Source: Simonsiella muelleri ATCC 29453 | GTDB taxonomy: Bacteria; Pseudomonadota; Gammaproteobacteria; Burkholderiales; Neisseriaceae | Length of the DNA: 64,000 bases | Direction of reading: 5' to 3' | Assembly: GCF_002951835.1 (NCBI RefSeq) | Contig: NZ_CP019448.1 | Location: 1,178,001 to 1,242,000 of the forward strand | Part shown: positions 16,539-25,334 of the stretch, one piece after another | Position numbering within the stretch: position 1 is the first letter of the stretch | Layout: each line of letters opens with the position of its first letter | The notes under the pieces: model-generated | Seen by the model: the letters and a program-made list of their open reading frames with translations, nothing else | Told to the model about the DNA's origin: nothing | Databases searched by the model: none | Position numbers and translations under genes: made by a program

Positions 16539-17501
16539 TCAGGCAGCCTGAAAAATACCGTGCGTGCGTTCGGCAATACGTAAAACCGCAGAACGAGCGC
16601 GTGGGTTATGGGCAATTTCATCATCACTGGGTTTGATGGCTTTGCCCACTGCCAACAATGGCGGTTGTGGCAAATCGGTTTCGCGAATGGCTGCCCATTT
16701 GGGGAGGGGCGCATGGGTGGAATGCGTGCGAATAAATTGTTTAACCAAGCGGTCTTCCAACGAATGAAACGCAATCACTGCCAAACGTCCACCGATATTC
16801 AAATGCGCGACAACTTGCGGCAAGACGGCTTGGATTTCATCAAGTTCACGATTAATGAAGATGCGAATGGCTTGGAATGTACGCGTCGCGGGGTCTTGAC
16901 CGCGCTCGCGAGTGCGGACGACTTGTGCCGTGATTTTCGCCAACTGGTTGGTTGTAATGATGGGACTGTCTTCGCGTTGCGTAACAATTGCGCGCGCGAT
17001 TTGGCGACTAAACCGCTCTTCACCATAATTTTTTATGACCTCATGTATTTCTTGTTCATCGGCAATGGCTAACCAATCGGCAGCCGACTGTCCACGCGTG
17101 GTATCCATTCTCATATCCAGTGGCGCATCAAAACGAAAACTGAATCCGCGAGACGCATCGTCAATTTGTGGTGATGAAATCCCCAAATCAAACAACGCAC
17201 CATCAATATGATTCAAGCCCAAATCATTTTTTAAGGCTACCTGAAAATGTGAAAATCCATTATGAATAACTTTTACGCGCTTATCTTGTTTTGCTAATTC
17301 TTGTGCGACTTCAATGGCTTGTGGGTCTTTGTCAAATACAATCAGCCGCCCCGATTCACCCAATCGCGATAAAATCAAACGCGAATGCCCACCGCGCCCA
17401 AACGTGCCATCTACATAAACGCCATCTGCGCGAATATTCAGCGCGTCAACCGCTTCATGCAGTAATACAGTAATGTGTTTAAATTCAGATGGTTGGTTCA
17501 T
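16539..17501 (-). CDS. rsmH: 16S rRNA (cytosine-1402-N4)-methyltransferase
   Basis: SAM-dependent methyltransferase (formerly mraW) acting on C1402 in the decoding centre. The 320 residues start MNQPSEFKHITVLLHEAV and hold the SAM loop YVDGTFGRGGHSRLIL, DKDPQAI, FDLGISSPQID and the C-terminal IAFHSLEDRLVK, all characteristic. Upstream in-frame codons (26) are leader sequence overlapping the attenuator hairpin and were not used. The last codons FQAA-stop are written entirely by a DNA uptake sequence. First gene of this dcw cluster; no mraZ is found upstream. Confidence 0.95.
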   Translation of the reverse strand: MNQPSEFKHITVLLHEAVDALNIRADGVYVDGTFGRGGHSRLILSRLGESGRLIVFDKDPQAIEVAQELAKQDKRVKVIHNGFSHFQVALKNDLGLNHIDGALFDLGISSPQIDDASRGFSFRFDAPLDMRMDTTRGQSAADWLAIADEQEIHEVIKNYGEERFSRQIARAIVTQREDSPIITTNQLAKITAQVVRTRERGQDPATRTFQAIRIFINRELDEIQAVLPQVVAHLNIGGRLAVIAFHSLEDRLVKQFIRTHSTHAPLPKWAAIRETDLPQPPLLAVGKAIKPSDDEIAHNPRARSAVLRIAERTHGIFQAA

Positions 17502-17555
17502 AATATTCAATTGGTTTGGCTGAAAGGGAATGTGAAATTTGAGATTTCTAAAATG

Positions 17556-17578
17556 AAAAAATGGCACGTTTCGTGCCA
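17556..17578 (-). terminator. leader terminator (possible attenuator) of the dcw cluster
   Basis: TGGCACG (17562-17568) and CGTGCCA (17572-17578) form a perfect 7-bp stem with a 3-base loop, followed on the minus strand by six Ts. It lies between the promoter and rsmH, so it would act on the whole cluster. Confidence 0.75.
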
Positions 17579-17629
17579 CTTTGGGACAATGGATAATTTA
17601 GACATCACACTGATTTTTTAGTAAAAATG

Positions 17630-17657
17630 ATTATTTCAAGGCAAAAATACAAGTCAA
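17630..17657 (-). promoter_or_regulatory. sigma-70 promoter of the dcw cluster
   Basis: On the minus strand TTGACT (17652-17657), 16 bases, AATAAT (17630-17635). Transcription would start near 17622, giving a leader of about 120 bases before rsmH that contains the hairpin at 17562-17578. Confidence 0.6.
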
Positions 17658-17971
17658 TGTAAATGTATATTAATTAAATGTATTATTGGTGCATATTTTG
17701 AACACCGAACTAAACGATTTTTGACAAAAAGCAAGCGCGAATAAATTGTCCATTACCCCCAAACCCACAGTTGCACACTATAAAAAAAAATTGCCTTACG
17801 GTCAAACCGCACCAATGCAATCCAACCACGAATTTATGCGCCAATTCCAGTCAAATGGTAATCTGCAAAATGCTTCAGGCTGCCTGCTACTTAATTATTT
17901 AACCTAAAAAAATAAAAACCCTAAAAAAAACAAGTGTAAAAAATAAACTCAACGTACCCACACAAAACCGA

Positions 17972-17977
17972 TATAAT
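17972..17977 (+). promoter_or_regulatory. -10 box upstream of the MidA-like gene
   Basis: TATAAT, 60 bases before the start codon; the -35 region is poor (TCAACG with a 17-base spacer). Confidence 0.35.
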
Positions 17978-18037
17978 AATAACAGCTCACTTTTTTTTAC
18001 ATAATTTAACTTCTAATCTAAAATTATCTACATACTT

Positions 18038-19198
18038 ATGCACAACACTCAAATCCCCGATTTATCCGCAGATGCTGTCTACGCAAGCGCACAATTAACC
18101 GAATTTATCAGCGAAAAAATCCGTGAAAACGGTGGCTCAATTCCATTTTCACAATTTATGCAACTGGCTTTGTATGCCCCCAAACGGGGCTACTATACAG
18201 GTGGCGCACATAAAATTGGTGTCTCTGGTGATTTCATGACAGCTCCCATGCTTACGCCTTTATTTGCACAAACTTTGGCCAATCAAATCAAACCATTGCT
18301 CATGCAAACCGCCGCGAATATCTATGAATTTGGTGCAGGAACGGGTGTGTTGGCGGCAGATTTATTGAACACACTTTCAGGCAGCCTGAAAAATTATTAT
18401 ATTATTGAATTATCATCAGAATTAGCCGAACGTCAGCAAAATTATATTCAACAATACGCCCCCAATTTTGCGCATCAAGTAACGTGGCTGGATACGCTGC
18501 CTGAACAATTTGATGGTGTGTTAATTGGCAATGAAGTGCTGGACGCAATGCCTGTGGAGCGTGTGCGTTGCGCGGGAAATGGGCAATTTGAGCGAGTATG
18601 TGTGGCGGTAGAAAATGAGCAATTTATTTGGCAATTCAAACCATTATTAGATGATGACTTGTTTCAGGCAGCCTGCAAATATTTGCCGAAGAATGTCGCG
18701 AATTACACCAGTGAATTACATTTGACGCAGTATGCTTTTGTTCGGACGTTGGCGGAAAAATTGGTGCGTGGCGCGATGATTTGGATTGATTATGGTTTTG
18801 ATTATAAACAATATTATCACGAACAGCGCAACGATGGCACACTCATTGGGCATCATCGTCATCACAGTATTCACGATCCTTTTTTTCGTGTGGGTTTGAC
18901 GGATTTGACAGCGCATGTGAATTTTACCGATATTGCTGAAGCAGGGGTGCAGGCAGAGTTGGATTTGATTGGCTATACGACTCAAGCTAATTTTCTGTTT
19001 AATTTGGGTATTTTGGATTTACTTGCCGCACAATTCCCACAAACGGATACGCCCGAATATGTGAAAGCAGCCCACGCCGTGCAGCAGTTAACTGCTCAAC
19101 ATGAAATGGGTGAATTATTTAAAGTCATTGCTTTTGGGCGTGATGTGGATGTGGATTGGTTGGGATTTTCGTATGGTGATTTGTGCCATAAATTGTAG
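18038..19198 (+). CDS. MidA/NDUFAF7-family SAM-dependent methyltransferase
   Basis: A 386-residue protein of the DUF185 family, bacterial relatives of mitochondrial NDUFAF7 (MidA), which methylates an arginine of complex I subunit NDUFS2. Typical marks are YAPKRGYYTGG near residue 50, GDFMTAPMLTPLF, the SAM loop YEFGAGTGVLAADLL (about 95-109) and IGNEVLDAMPVERV. A link to respiratory complex I is inferred from the family; the bacterial substrate is not established. The ATG has no clear ribosome site, and the gene is single, with its own TATAAT box. DNA uptake sequences are embedded at about 18378 and 18661. Confidence 0.88.
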   Translation: MHNTQIPDLSADAVYASAQLTEFISEKIRENGGSIPFSQFMQLALYAPKRGYYTGGAHKIGVSGDFMTAPMLTPLFAQTLANQIKPLLMQTAANIYEFGAGTGVLAADLLNTLSGSLKNYYIIELSSELAERQQNYIQQYAPNFAHQVTWLDTLPEQFDGVLIGNEVLDAMPVERVRCAGNGQFERVCVAVENEQFIWQFKPLLDDDLFQAACKYLPKNVANYTSELHLTQYAFVRTLAEKLVRGAMIWIDYGFDYKQYYHEQRNDGTLIGHHRHHSIHDPFFRVGLTDLTAHVNFTDIAEAGVQAELDLIGYTTQANFLFNLGILDLLAAQFPQTDTPEYVKAAHAVQQLTAQHEMGELFKVIAFGRDVDVDWLGFSYGDLCHKL

Positions 19199-19450
19199 GA
19201 ATAATACAGCTTGTCTTGAAAATATTATTTATATTCAAAAGGATAGTTTTTTAAATAAAAATAGGGTGTGGCGATTGTTGTCGCTTTACTCTAATTTTAA
19301 TTTAATCCGTTATCGTATTTTTCATTTTAAACAATGACAATGTTCTTATCGTATGGAAATTTACTCAATTCATGAATGGTCATTTTCGCACACAATCAAC
19401 TCGGTTATAATTCAGCCTATTTTAAAATCATTATCAAGTAGGAAACAATT

Positions 19451-20227
19451 ATGACGGTCATCATTACTACTCCCGAAGAACAAGAAAAAATGCGTGAATT
19501 AGGCAAGCTCGTTGCTGAAGCACTAGATTATATTGGTGATTTTATCAAACCTGGTATCACCACCAATGAAATTGACCAATTGGTTTATGATTATCATGTG
19601 AATGTGCAAGGCGGCTATCCTGCGCCACTCCATTACGGTAATCCGCCTTACCCGAAATCGTGTTGTACATCGGTTAATCATGTGATTTGCCATGGTATTC
19701 CCGATGACAAACCTTTGAAAGAAGGTGATATTATCAATGTTGATTTAACCATCAAAAAAGACGGTTTTCATGGCGATTCTAGTCGAATGTTTGCAGTGGG
19801 CAAAATCAGCCCACAAGCTCAACGACTCATTGATGTAACCCACGAATCCATGATGGCGGGCATTGCCGCCGTAAAAGCTGGCGCAACGCTTGGCGACATC
19901 GGTTGGGCGTGCCAAAATGTTGCTGAAAATGCTGGCTATTCAGTCGTGCAAGAATTTTGTGGACATGGTATCGGGCGTGAATTTCATTGTGCGCCACAAA
20001 TTTTGCATTATGGCAAAAAAGGTCAAGGCATGGTGTTGAAAGCTGGCATGATTTTTACCATTGAACCCATGATTAACCAAGGTAAACGCCATCTGCGAAT
20101 TTTAGACGACGGCTGGACGGTCGTTACCAAAGATCGCAAATTGTCCGCACAATGGGAACACGAAGTGTTGGTAACCGAAACAGGTTGCGAAATTTTGACA
20201 ATTTCACCACGAACGGGTCGTCCATAA
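19451..20227 (+). CDS. map: methionine aminopeptidase, type I
   Basis: Cytosolic metalloenzyme that removes N-terminal Met from new proteins. The 258 residues carry the five metal ligands in order: D in INVDLTIKKDGFHGDSSRM (two Asp), H in CGHGIGREFH, E in FTIEPMIN and E in WEHEVLVT, plus the substrate His in HVICHGIP. AGGAAACAATT precedes the ATG. A TATAAT box lies at 19406-19411 without a good -35. The gene stands alone, 73 bases before lolB on the same strand. Length and motifs are exact for the family. Confidence 0.97.
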   Translation: MTVIITTPEEQEKMRELGKLVAEALDYIGDFIKPGITTNEIDQLVYDYHVNVQGGYPAPLHYGNPPYPKSCCTSVNHVICHGIPDDKPLKEGDIINVDLTIKKDGFHGDSSRMFAVGKISPQAQRLIDVTHESMMAGIAAVKAGATLGDIGWACQNVAENAGYSVVQEFCGHGIGREFHCAPQILHYGKKGQGMVLKAGMIFTIEPMINQGKRHLRILDDGWTVVTKDRKLSAQWEHEVLVTETGCEILTISPRTGRP

Positions 20228-20299
20228 TTGCTGCGATTTGCTGACCCAAAATCATAAAATCAATCAGCCAAACACATCAATCAATAGAAATAAATCAAG

Positions 20300-20887
20300 A
20301 TGAAAATTAAATATTTAATCTTTTCAGGCTGCCTATTTTTGCTGGCAGCTTGCGCCACACCACAAATGACCTCACCCAAAGATTGGCAAGCGCAACGTGA
20401 TTGGAAAACCTTTGATGCGTCAGGGCGTTTGGGCGTGAAAATCAACGATAAAGGCAGCTATGCTAATTTTGATTGGATACGCGCTAATGGTGTGGAAACC
20501 ATTGATGTGAATACACCTTTAGGTAATACAGTCGGGCAATTGTGTCGTGATGCGGAAGGCGTGTTGGCGGTGGATAGCAACGGTAAATTGTTTACCGCCA
20601 ACACACCAGCCGAATTAAGCGAAGATTTACTCGGCTACAATTTGCCCATTGAGCATTTATCGGTGTGGGCAAATGGCGAGTGGGTAAGTGATGTTGCACA
20701 TGGTTTCACGGTTGATGGTAAATTGCAGCAATTGGGCTGGACAATTTCACGCACGTTAAACGAAGACGGTACACCACGTATTTTATTATTAGAAAATGAT
20801 AAATTGACGCTTCGTATGGTTTTCACCGAAAGCAGCCGCAGTGCAGGGCTGCCTGAAAAACAGGAGCGTTGCGCTGCCCGAATTTAA
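20300..20887 (+). CDS. lolB: outer-membrane lipoprotein receptor LolB
   Basis: LolB accepts lipoproteins from LolA and inserts them into the outer membrane. The 195-residue precursor has a lipobox LLAAC (Cys at about 18). Its signal peptide residues SGCL are encoded by a truncated DNA uptake sequence. The mature part shows the LolB pattern DWKTFDASGRLGVKINDKGSYANFDW. The last residues (GLPEKQ...) are also read through an uptake-sequence core, and the TAA stop coincides with the 3-bp target duplication of the adjoining MITE, so the natural C-terminus may have been altered by the insertion. In Neisseria and others lolB often precedes ispE; that neighbour is missing here. Confidence 0.88.
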   Translation: MKIKYLIFSGCLFLLAACATPQMTSPKDWQAQRDWKTFDASGRLGVKINDKGSYANFDWIRANGVETIDVNTPLGNTVGQLCRDAEGVLAVDSNGKLFTANTPAELSEDLLGYNLPIEHLSVWANGEWVSDVAHGFTVDGKLQQLGWTISRTLNEDGTPRILLLENDKLTLRMVFTESSRSAGLPEKQERCAARI

Positions 20888-21009
20888 GAACCTGTGTTCA
20901 TAATTTTAATAGCTTGCTTTTATTACCACTTCATGTGCCTACTGCGTTGGTTTAGTATTCGCAAAAATGGTCAATAAAATCAAATTATCAATCTTACGAA
21001 CACAGGTTC
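20888..21009. mobile_element. 122-bp MITE with terminal inverted repeats
   Basis: Ends are GAACCTGTGTTCATAA and its inverse with one mismatch, flanked by TAA on both sides (20885-20887 and 21010-21012), a 3-bp target duplication. No coding capacity. Partial copies of the left end lie at 11532 and 45248. TIR and target length suggest mobilisation by an IS5-like transposase, not present in the window. Confidence 0.8.
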
Positions 21010-21052
21010 TAAATTATTTCTTCAGGCAGCCTGAAACTTCATGAATCCAAAA

Positions 21053-22366
21053 TCAAAATTCAATTTTTTCCGCGTCATCTAAGCTTTTCAGCCACGCCAA
21101 TTTTTCTGCAATTTTGCTTTCTAAACCGCGTTCTGTTGGTTGATAAAAACAAGGTTCTTCTAAATTATCAGGCATATACGTTTCACCTGCGGCGTAGGCA
21201 TGGGGTTCATCGTGGGCGTAACGATACGTGTGCCCGTAGCCTAATTCGGACATCAATTCGGTGGGGGCATTGCGTAGATGAAATGGTACTTCCGCGCTGC
21301 CATGTTCGCGGACAAATTGGCGCATTTTGTTGAATGCCACGTAGCCTGCGTTGGATTTGGCGGCGGTAGCGAGATACAACACGGCTTGCGACAATGCCAA
21401 TTCGCCTTCGGGTGAGCCAAGTCGTTCGTAGGCTGAAGCCGCATCGGTGGCGATTTGTATGGCGCGTGGATCGGCTAACCCTATGTCTTCCCAAGCAATT
21501 CTAATCAAACGGCGCGATAAATAACGTGGGTCTACTCCCCCCTCTAGCATTCGGCAAAACCAATACAATGCTGCATTTGGGTGTGAACCGCGTATGGATT
21601 TATGCAATGCGGAAATTTGGTTGTAGAATTGTTCGCCATTTTTATCAAAACGTTGGATTTGTGAACCAATGGTTTGAGCAGTAAATTTCGCGTTGATGGT
21701 GGGTAAATTTAGTGCAGCATTGGCGTTGATGATTTGTTCCAATAAATTCAACAAACGCCGTGCATCGCCATCGGCTGACTGGATGATCAATTGTTCGGCT
21801 GGTGATTCTAACATGATGCCTTGATATTCAGGCAGCCTGAAAACGCGTTGGCACAATAAAGTTAATTCGGCTGGTGTCAGTGGATTGAGTGTGTAAACGC
21901 TGGCACGACTCAGTAGCGCGGCATTGACTTCAAACGATGGATTTTCGGTAGTTGCGCCGATGAATGTGATTAAGCCACTTTCAACGTGGGGCAAAAATGC
22001 GTCTTGTTGGGCTTTGTTAAATCGGTGGACTTCATCAACAAAAATAATGGTGCGGCGACCTTGTTGCCACGCTAATTCGGCTTTGAGTACCGCTTCACGA
22101 ATTTCTTTTACACCAGAGAACACCGCAGATAGCGAGATAAATTGTGCGTCAAAACTGTTGGCGATGATTTGCGCCAATGTGGTTTTGCCTACACCTGTCG
22201 CACCCCATAAAATCATGGAATGCGGCACACCACTGGCAATGGCAACAGACAAAGGTTTCCCCTCGCCAATCAAATGCTGCTGCCCAACCACGTCAGACAA
22301 GATTTTAGGGCGCAGCCGTTCGGCAAGTGGTGGAGTAGGGGTGGTTTGAAATAGGTTTTGGGTCAT
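21053..22366 (-). CDS. rarA: replication-associated recombination protein A (RarA/MgsA)
   Basis: AAA+ ATPase of the clamp-loader type that acts at stalled replication forks. The protein (437 residues from MTQNLFQTT) has Walker A GATGVGKTT, Walker B IIFVDEVHRF, sensor GATTENPSFEV and the C-terminal MgsA tetramer domain with SIRGSHPNAALYW and YAHDEPHAYAAGE. Several ATGs are clustered at the start (ATGATGATTATGATG), so the exact initiator is unclear; the last one was chosen because family members begin there. Convergent with lolB across the MITE. Confidence 0.94.
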   Translation of the reverse strand: MTQNLFQTTPTPPLAERLRPKILSDVVGQQHLIGEGKPLSVAIASGVPHSMILWGATGVGKTTLAQIIANSFDAQFISLSAVFSGVKEIREAVLKAELAWQQGRRTIIFVDEVHRFNKAQQDAFLPHVESGLITFIGATTENPSFEVNAALLSRASVYTLNPLTPAELTLLCQRVFRLPEYQGIMLESPAEQLIIQSADGDARRLLNLLEQIINANAALNLPTINAKFTAQTIGSQIQRFDKNGEQFYNQISALHKSIRGSHPNAALYWFCRMLEGGVDPRYLSRRLIRIAWEDIGLADPRAIQIATDAASAYERLGSPEGELALSQAVLYLATAAKSNAGYVAFNKMRQFVREHGSAEVPFHLRNAPTELMSELGYGHTYRYAHDEPHAYAAGETYMPDNLEEPCFYQPTERGLESKIAEKLAWLKSLDDAEKIEF

Positions 22367-22534
22367 CATAATCATCATCACACGAAAACAAATTGATGAT
22401 TTGATTTTACCAGTTTACGTGTAGAACGAAATCAATTCACAAAATAAATCTTCAGGCTGCCTGAAAAAAGATTTTGTGAATTTTGAATGTGGAATTTTGT
22501 CTATGATTTGGCTGAATACGAATGGCTTTTCCGT

Positions 22535-22540
22535 TATAAT
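22535..22540 (+). promoter_or_regulatory. -10 box upstream of murA
   Basis: TATAAT 84 bases before the murA start, between two DNA uptake sequences; no good -35 at 16-18 bases. Confidence 0.3.
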
Positions 22541-22624
22541 TTTACTGTATTTGATGTAACACGTTTCAGGCTGCCTGAACGTGTTTGATTTTTTTGTATG
22601 ATTTTGATGAAAGCAGTTTTCTAG

Positions 22625-23887
22625 ATGGATAAATTAAAAATTGTTGCCAACGGCAAACTTAATGGTGAAATTGTGATTTCGGGTGCTAAAAATGCGGCGT
22701 TGCCATTGATGTGTGCGGGTTTGTTGTCTAATGGCACGTTACGCTTGAAAAATGTGCCGATGCTTGCAGATGTGAAAACCACGCAAAAATTGTTGCAAGG
22801 TATGGGCGCACGCGTTTTGACCGACAATATTTCTGAATTTGAAATCAATGGTAGTACAGTAAACAATACTTGTGCGCCATATGATTTGGTACGCACCATG
22901 CGTGCATCTATTTTGGTATTGGGCCCGACTTTGGCGCGATTTGGTAAGGCGGAAGTGAGTTTACCTGGTGGTTGCGCGATTGGGGCGCGTCCTGTGGATT
23001 TGCATTTGAAAGGTTTGGAAGCCATGGGCGCGCAAATTGTCATTGAACATGGTTATGTGAAAGCCACCGCCCCACAAGGAAAATTACAAGGCGCACGCGT
23101 GGTCATGGACATGGTAACCGTAGGGGGAACGGAAAATTTGTTAATGGCGGCAACATTAGCCGAAGGCACGACTGTATTGGAAAATTGTGCGGTTGAGCCT
23201 GAAGTTGTGGATTTAGCGAATTGTTTGGTAAAAATGGGCGCGAAAATTCAAGGTATCGGCACGCAAACCATGACGATTGAAGGCGTAACCGAATTACATG
23301 GCGCAGAATACAGCGTGGTTCCTGACCGCATTGAAGCAGGTACGTTTTTGTGTGCTGTGGCGATGACAGGCGGCAAAGTGGTGTTGCGCAATGCTGCACC
23401 ACAGACCATGCAAGTGGTATTGGATAAATTGGTAGAAGCAGGCGCAATTATTGAAGCAGGTGATGACTGGATTAGCATAGATATGCAGCAACGTCCGAAA
23501 GCTGTAAACATTCGCACCGCCGAACATCCAGCTTTCCCAACCGATATGCAGGCGCAATTTATGGCGATGAACGCGGTGGCAGATGGCACTTGCACCGTTA
23601 CCGAAACCATTTTTGAAAACCGTTTTATGCATATCCCTGAATTAAATCGCATGGGTGCCAATATTTCAGCCGAAGGCAATACGGCTGTGGTCAAAGGCGT
23701 AGAGAAATTGTCGGGCGCAACTGTGATGGCAACTGATTTACGTGCATCAGCCAGTTTGGTGATTGCAGGTTTGGTGGCGGAAGGCGAAACCATTGTGGAG
23801 CAAATCTACCATCTTGATCGTGGCTACGAACACATTGAGAAAAAACTCGGTGGTGTGGGCGCAAAAATTGAGCGGATTCACGGCTAA
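22625..23887 (+). CDS. murA: UDP-GlcNAc 1-carboxyvinyltransferase
   Basis: First committed step of peptidoglycan synthesis: transfer of enolpyruvate from PEP to UDP-GlcNAc in the cytoplasm. The 420 residues match the family. KNAALP near residue 22, the catalytic loop LPGGCAIGARPVDLHL with the fosfomycin-target Cys at about 119, and PDRIEAGTFL are all present. The ribosome site is weak. It lies outside the dcw cluster, as usual, and is followed after 45 bases by the FKBP gene on the same strand, with a DNA uptake sequence in the gap. Confidence 0.97.
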   Translation: MDKLKIVANGKLNGEIVISGAKNAALPLMCAGLLSNGTLRLKNVPMLADVKTTQKLLQGMGARVLTDNISEFEINGSTVNNTCAPYDLVRTMRASILVLGPTLARFGKAEVSLPGGCAIGARPVDLHLKGLEAMGAQIVIEHGYVKATAPQGKLQGARVVMDMVTVGGTENLLMAATLAEGTTVLENCAVEPEVVDLANCLVKMGAKIQGIGTQTMTIEGVTELHGAEYSVVPDRIEAGTFLCAVAMTGGKVVLRNAAPQTMQVVLDKLVEAGAIIEAGDDWISIDMQQRPKAVNIRTAEHPAFPTDMQAQFMAMNAVADGTCTVTETIFENRFMHIPELNRMGANISAEGNTAVVKGVEKLSGATVMATDLRASASLVIAGLVAEGETIVEQIYHLDRGYEHIEKKLGGVGAKIERIHG

Positions 23888-23932
23888 TGAAGTTTCAGGC
23901 TGCCTGAAAAATTTTAATCAAGGAAAAATAAC

Positions 23933-24262
23933 ATGAGTTTAATTATTGAAGATTTAATTGTGGGTGATGGCGCAGAAGCCGTCAAAGGCAAAGACATTAC
24001 CGTACACTACACAGGCTGGCTGACGGACGGCACAAAATTTGACAGCAGCGTGGATCGTCGTCAACCGTTCACATTGACTTTGGGTGTGGGCGAAGTGATT
24101 CAAGGCTGGGACGAAGGTTTTGGTGGCATGAAAGTCGGTGGTAAACGTAAATTGACCATTCCGCCAGAAATGGGCTATGGTTCACGTGCAGTGGGTGGCG
24201 GTTTGATTCCAGCCCATTCTACTTTGATTTTTGAAGTGGAATTATTGCGCGTGCATGATTAA
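23933..24262 (+). CDS. FKBP-type peptidyl-prolyl isomerase
   Basis: A 109-residue single-domain FKBP without signal peptide, so probably cytoplasmic. Conserved binding-site residues are visible in VHYTGWLTDGTKFDSS, VIQGWDEGFGGMKVGGKRKLTIPPEMGYG and LIPAHSTLIFEVELL. It closely resembles the small FKBP described in Neisseria. AAGGAAAAATAAC precedes the ATG. Probably co-transcribed with murA and ended by the long inverted repeat at 24278-24355. Confidence 0.95.
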   Translation: MSLIIEDLIVGDGAEAVKGKDITVHYTGWLTDGTKFDSSVDRRQPFTLTLGVGEVIQGWDEGFGGMKVGGKRKLTIPPEMGYGSRAVGGGLIPAHSTLIFEVELLRVHD

Positions 24263-24277
24263 TTTATAAGAAAATGA

Positions 24278-24355
24278 TTTTTCAGGTTGAAACCGTTGCA
24301 AAACCTTTAAATTTGCTGAAAATAGGGGTTTTGCAAGGGTTTCAACCTGAAAAAA
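24278..24355. terminator. bidirectional terminator FKBP gene/era with 28-bp arms
   Basis: Arms 24278-24305 and 24328-24355 are 28 bases long with a single mismatch and end in T-runs on both strands. The arms begin TTTTTCAGGTTGAAACC and are not a DNA uptake sequence. It reaches the era stop codon. Confidence 0.85.
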
Positions 24356-24356
24356 T

Positions 24357-25283
24357 TCACAAACCCAATTCATTCAAAAAGCGAATATCATCAGCCCAAC
24401 CCGATTTCACTTTGACCCAAACTTTCAAAAATACTTTACAATCAAACAGTTTTTCCATATCTAAACGCGCTTCGGTAGAGATTTTTTTTAATTTCTCACC
24501 ACCACGCCCGATGACAATTGGTTTTTGGTTTTCTTTATCCACCAGCACTGCGATGTAAATGTGAAACATACCATTTTCTTCTTTAAATTGTTCTACTTCC
24601 ACATTCATTGCGTAAGGCAACTCTTCGCCCAAATAGCGGAATAATTTTTCGCGCACAATTTCCATTGCCAAAAAGCGACTGGATTTATCAGTAACCATGT
24701 CTTCTGGATACATTGGCACGCTTTCAGGTAAAAATGGTTTCAATGTTTCCAATAAGTTAGCGATGCGCAAGCCGTGTTTCGCGCTCACGACTTCCACCGC
24801 CACAAACTCAAATTCTGCACGTACTTGCTCAATAAATGCGTTTAATGCCAATTTGTCTTTTGCTTTGTCCTTGTCAATTTTGTTCACGACCAGTACAACA
24901 GGCGTATTTTTCGGTAATTGTTTCAATACCGTGCGGTCGGCATCTGTGAATCGCATTGCTTCTAGCACAAATGCAATTGCGTCCACACCATTCATTGCTT
25001 CTGTTACATTTAAATTTAATCTATCATTCAAGGCATTGCGGTGGTCTGTTTGAAATCCAGGTGTATCCACAAACACAAATTGTGCGGTGTTGTCGGTGTA
25101 AATGCCCGTAACTTTGTGGCGCGTGGTTTGCGCTTTTTTGCTGGTAATGCTGATTTTTTGCCCAATCAAATGATTCATCAGCGTGGACTTGCCTACATTC
25201 GGACGACCAACAATCGCAATAAAACCACAACGATAATTTTGTGTAGCTTGTGCTTCATTGGCTAAAAATTCTTCTACATTCAT
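24357..25283 (-). CDS. era: GTPase Era
   Basis: GTPase that binds the 3' end of 16S rRNA and aids 30S assembly. The 308 residues show G1 GRPNVGKST, G3 DTPGFQ and G4 NKID, then a C-terminal KH domain with KPIVIGRGGEKLKKIS. About ten residues longer than E. coli Era at the N-terminus. It usually follows rnc; here it is upstream-isolated, followed by the terminator shared with the FKBP gene. Confidence 0.97.
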   Translation of the reverse strand: MNVEEFLANEAQATQNYRCGFIAIVGRPNVGKSTLMNHLIGQKISITSKKAQTTRHKVTGIYTDNTAQFVFVDTPGFQTDHRNALNDRLNLNVTEAMNGVDAIAFVLEAMRFTDADRTVLKQLPKNTPVVLVVNKIDKDKAKDKLALNAFIEQVRAEFEFVAVEVVSAKHGLRIANLLETLKPFLPESVPMYPEDMVTDKSSRFLAMEIVREKLFRYLGEELPYAMNVEVEQFKEENGMFHIYIAVLVDKENQKPIVIGRGGEKLKKISTEARLDMEKLFDCKVFLKVWVKVKSGWADDIRFLNELGL

Positions 25284-25334
25284 GTTTTTCTTTCTTAAAT
25301 TTTTTCAGGCTGCCTGAAAATATACAGTTATTAT

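Larger units (their letters stand above)
17502..18037. other. 536-bp divergent regulatory region, dcw/MidA-like gene
   Basis: No gene is supported. It holds the dcw promoter and leader hairpin on the minus strand, a truncated DNA uptake sequence at about 17876, A/T-rich DNA and a TATAAT box for the plus-strand gene. In many bacteria mraZ occupies this place; no remnant of it was recognised. Confidence 0.7.
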
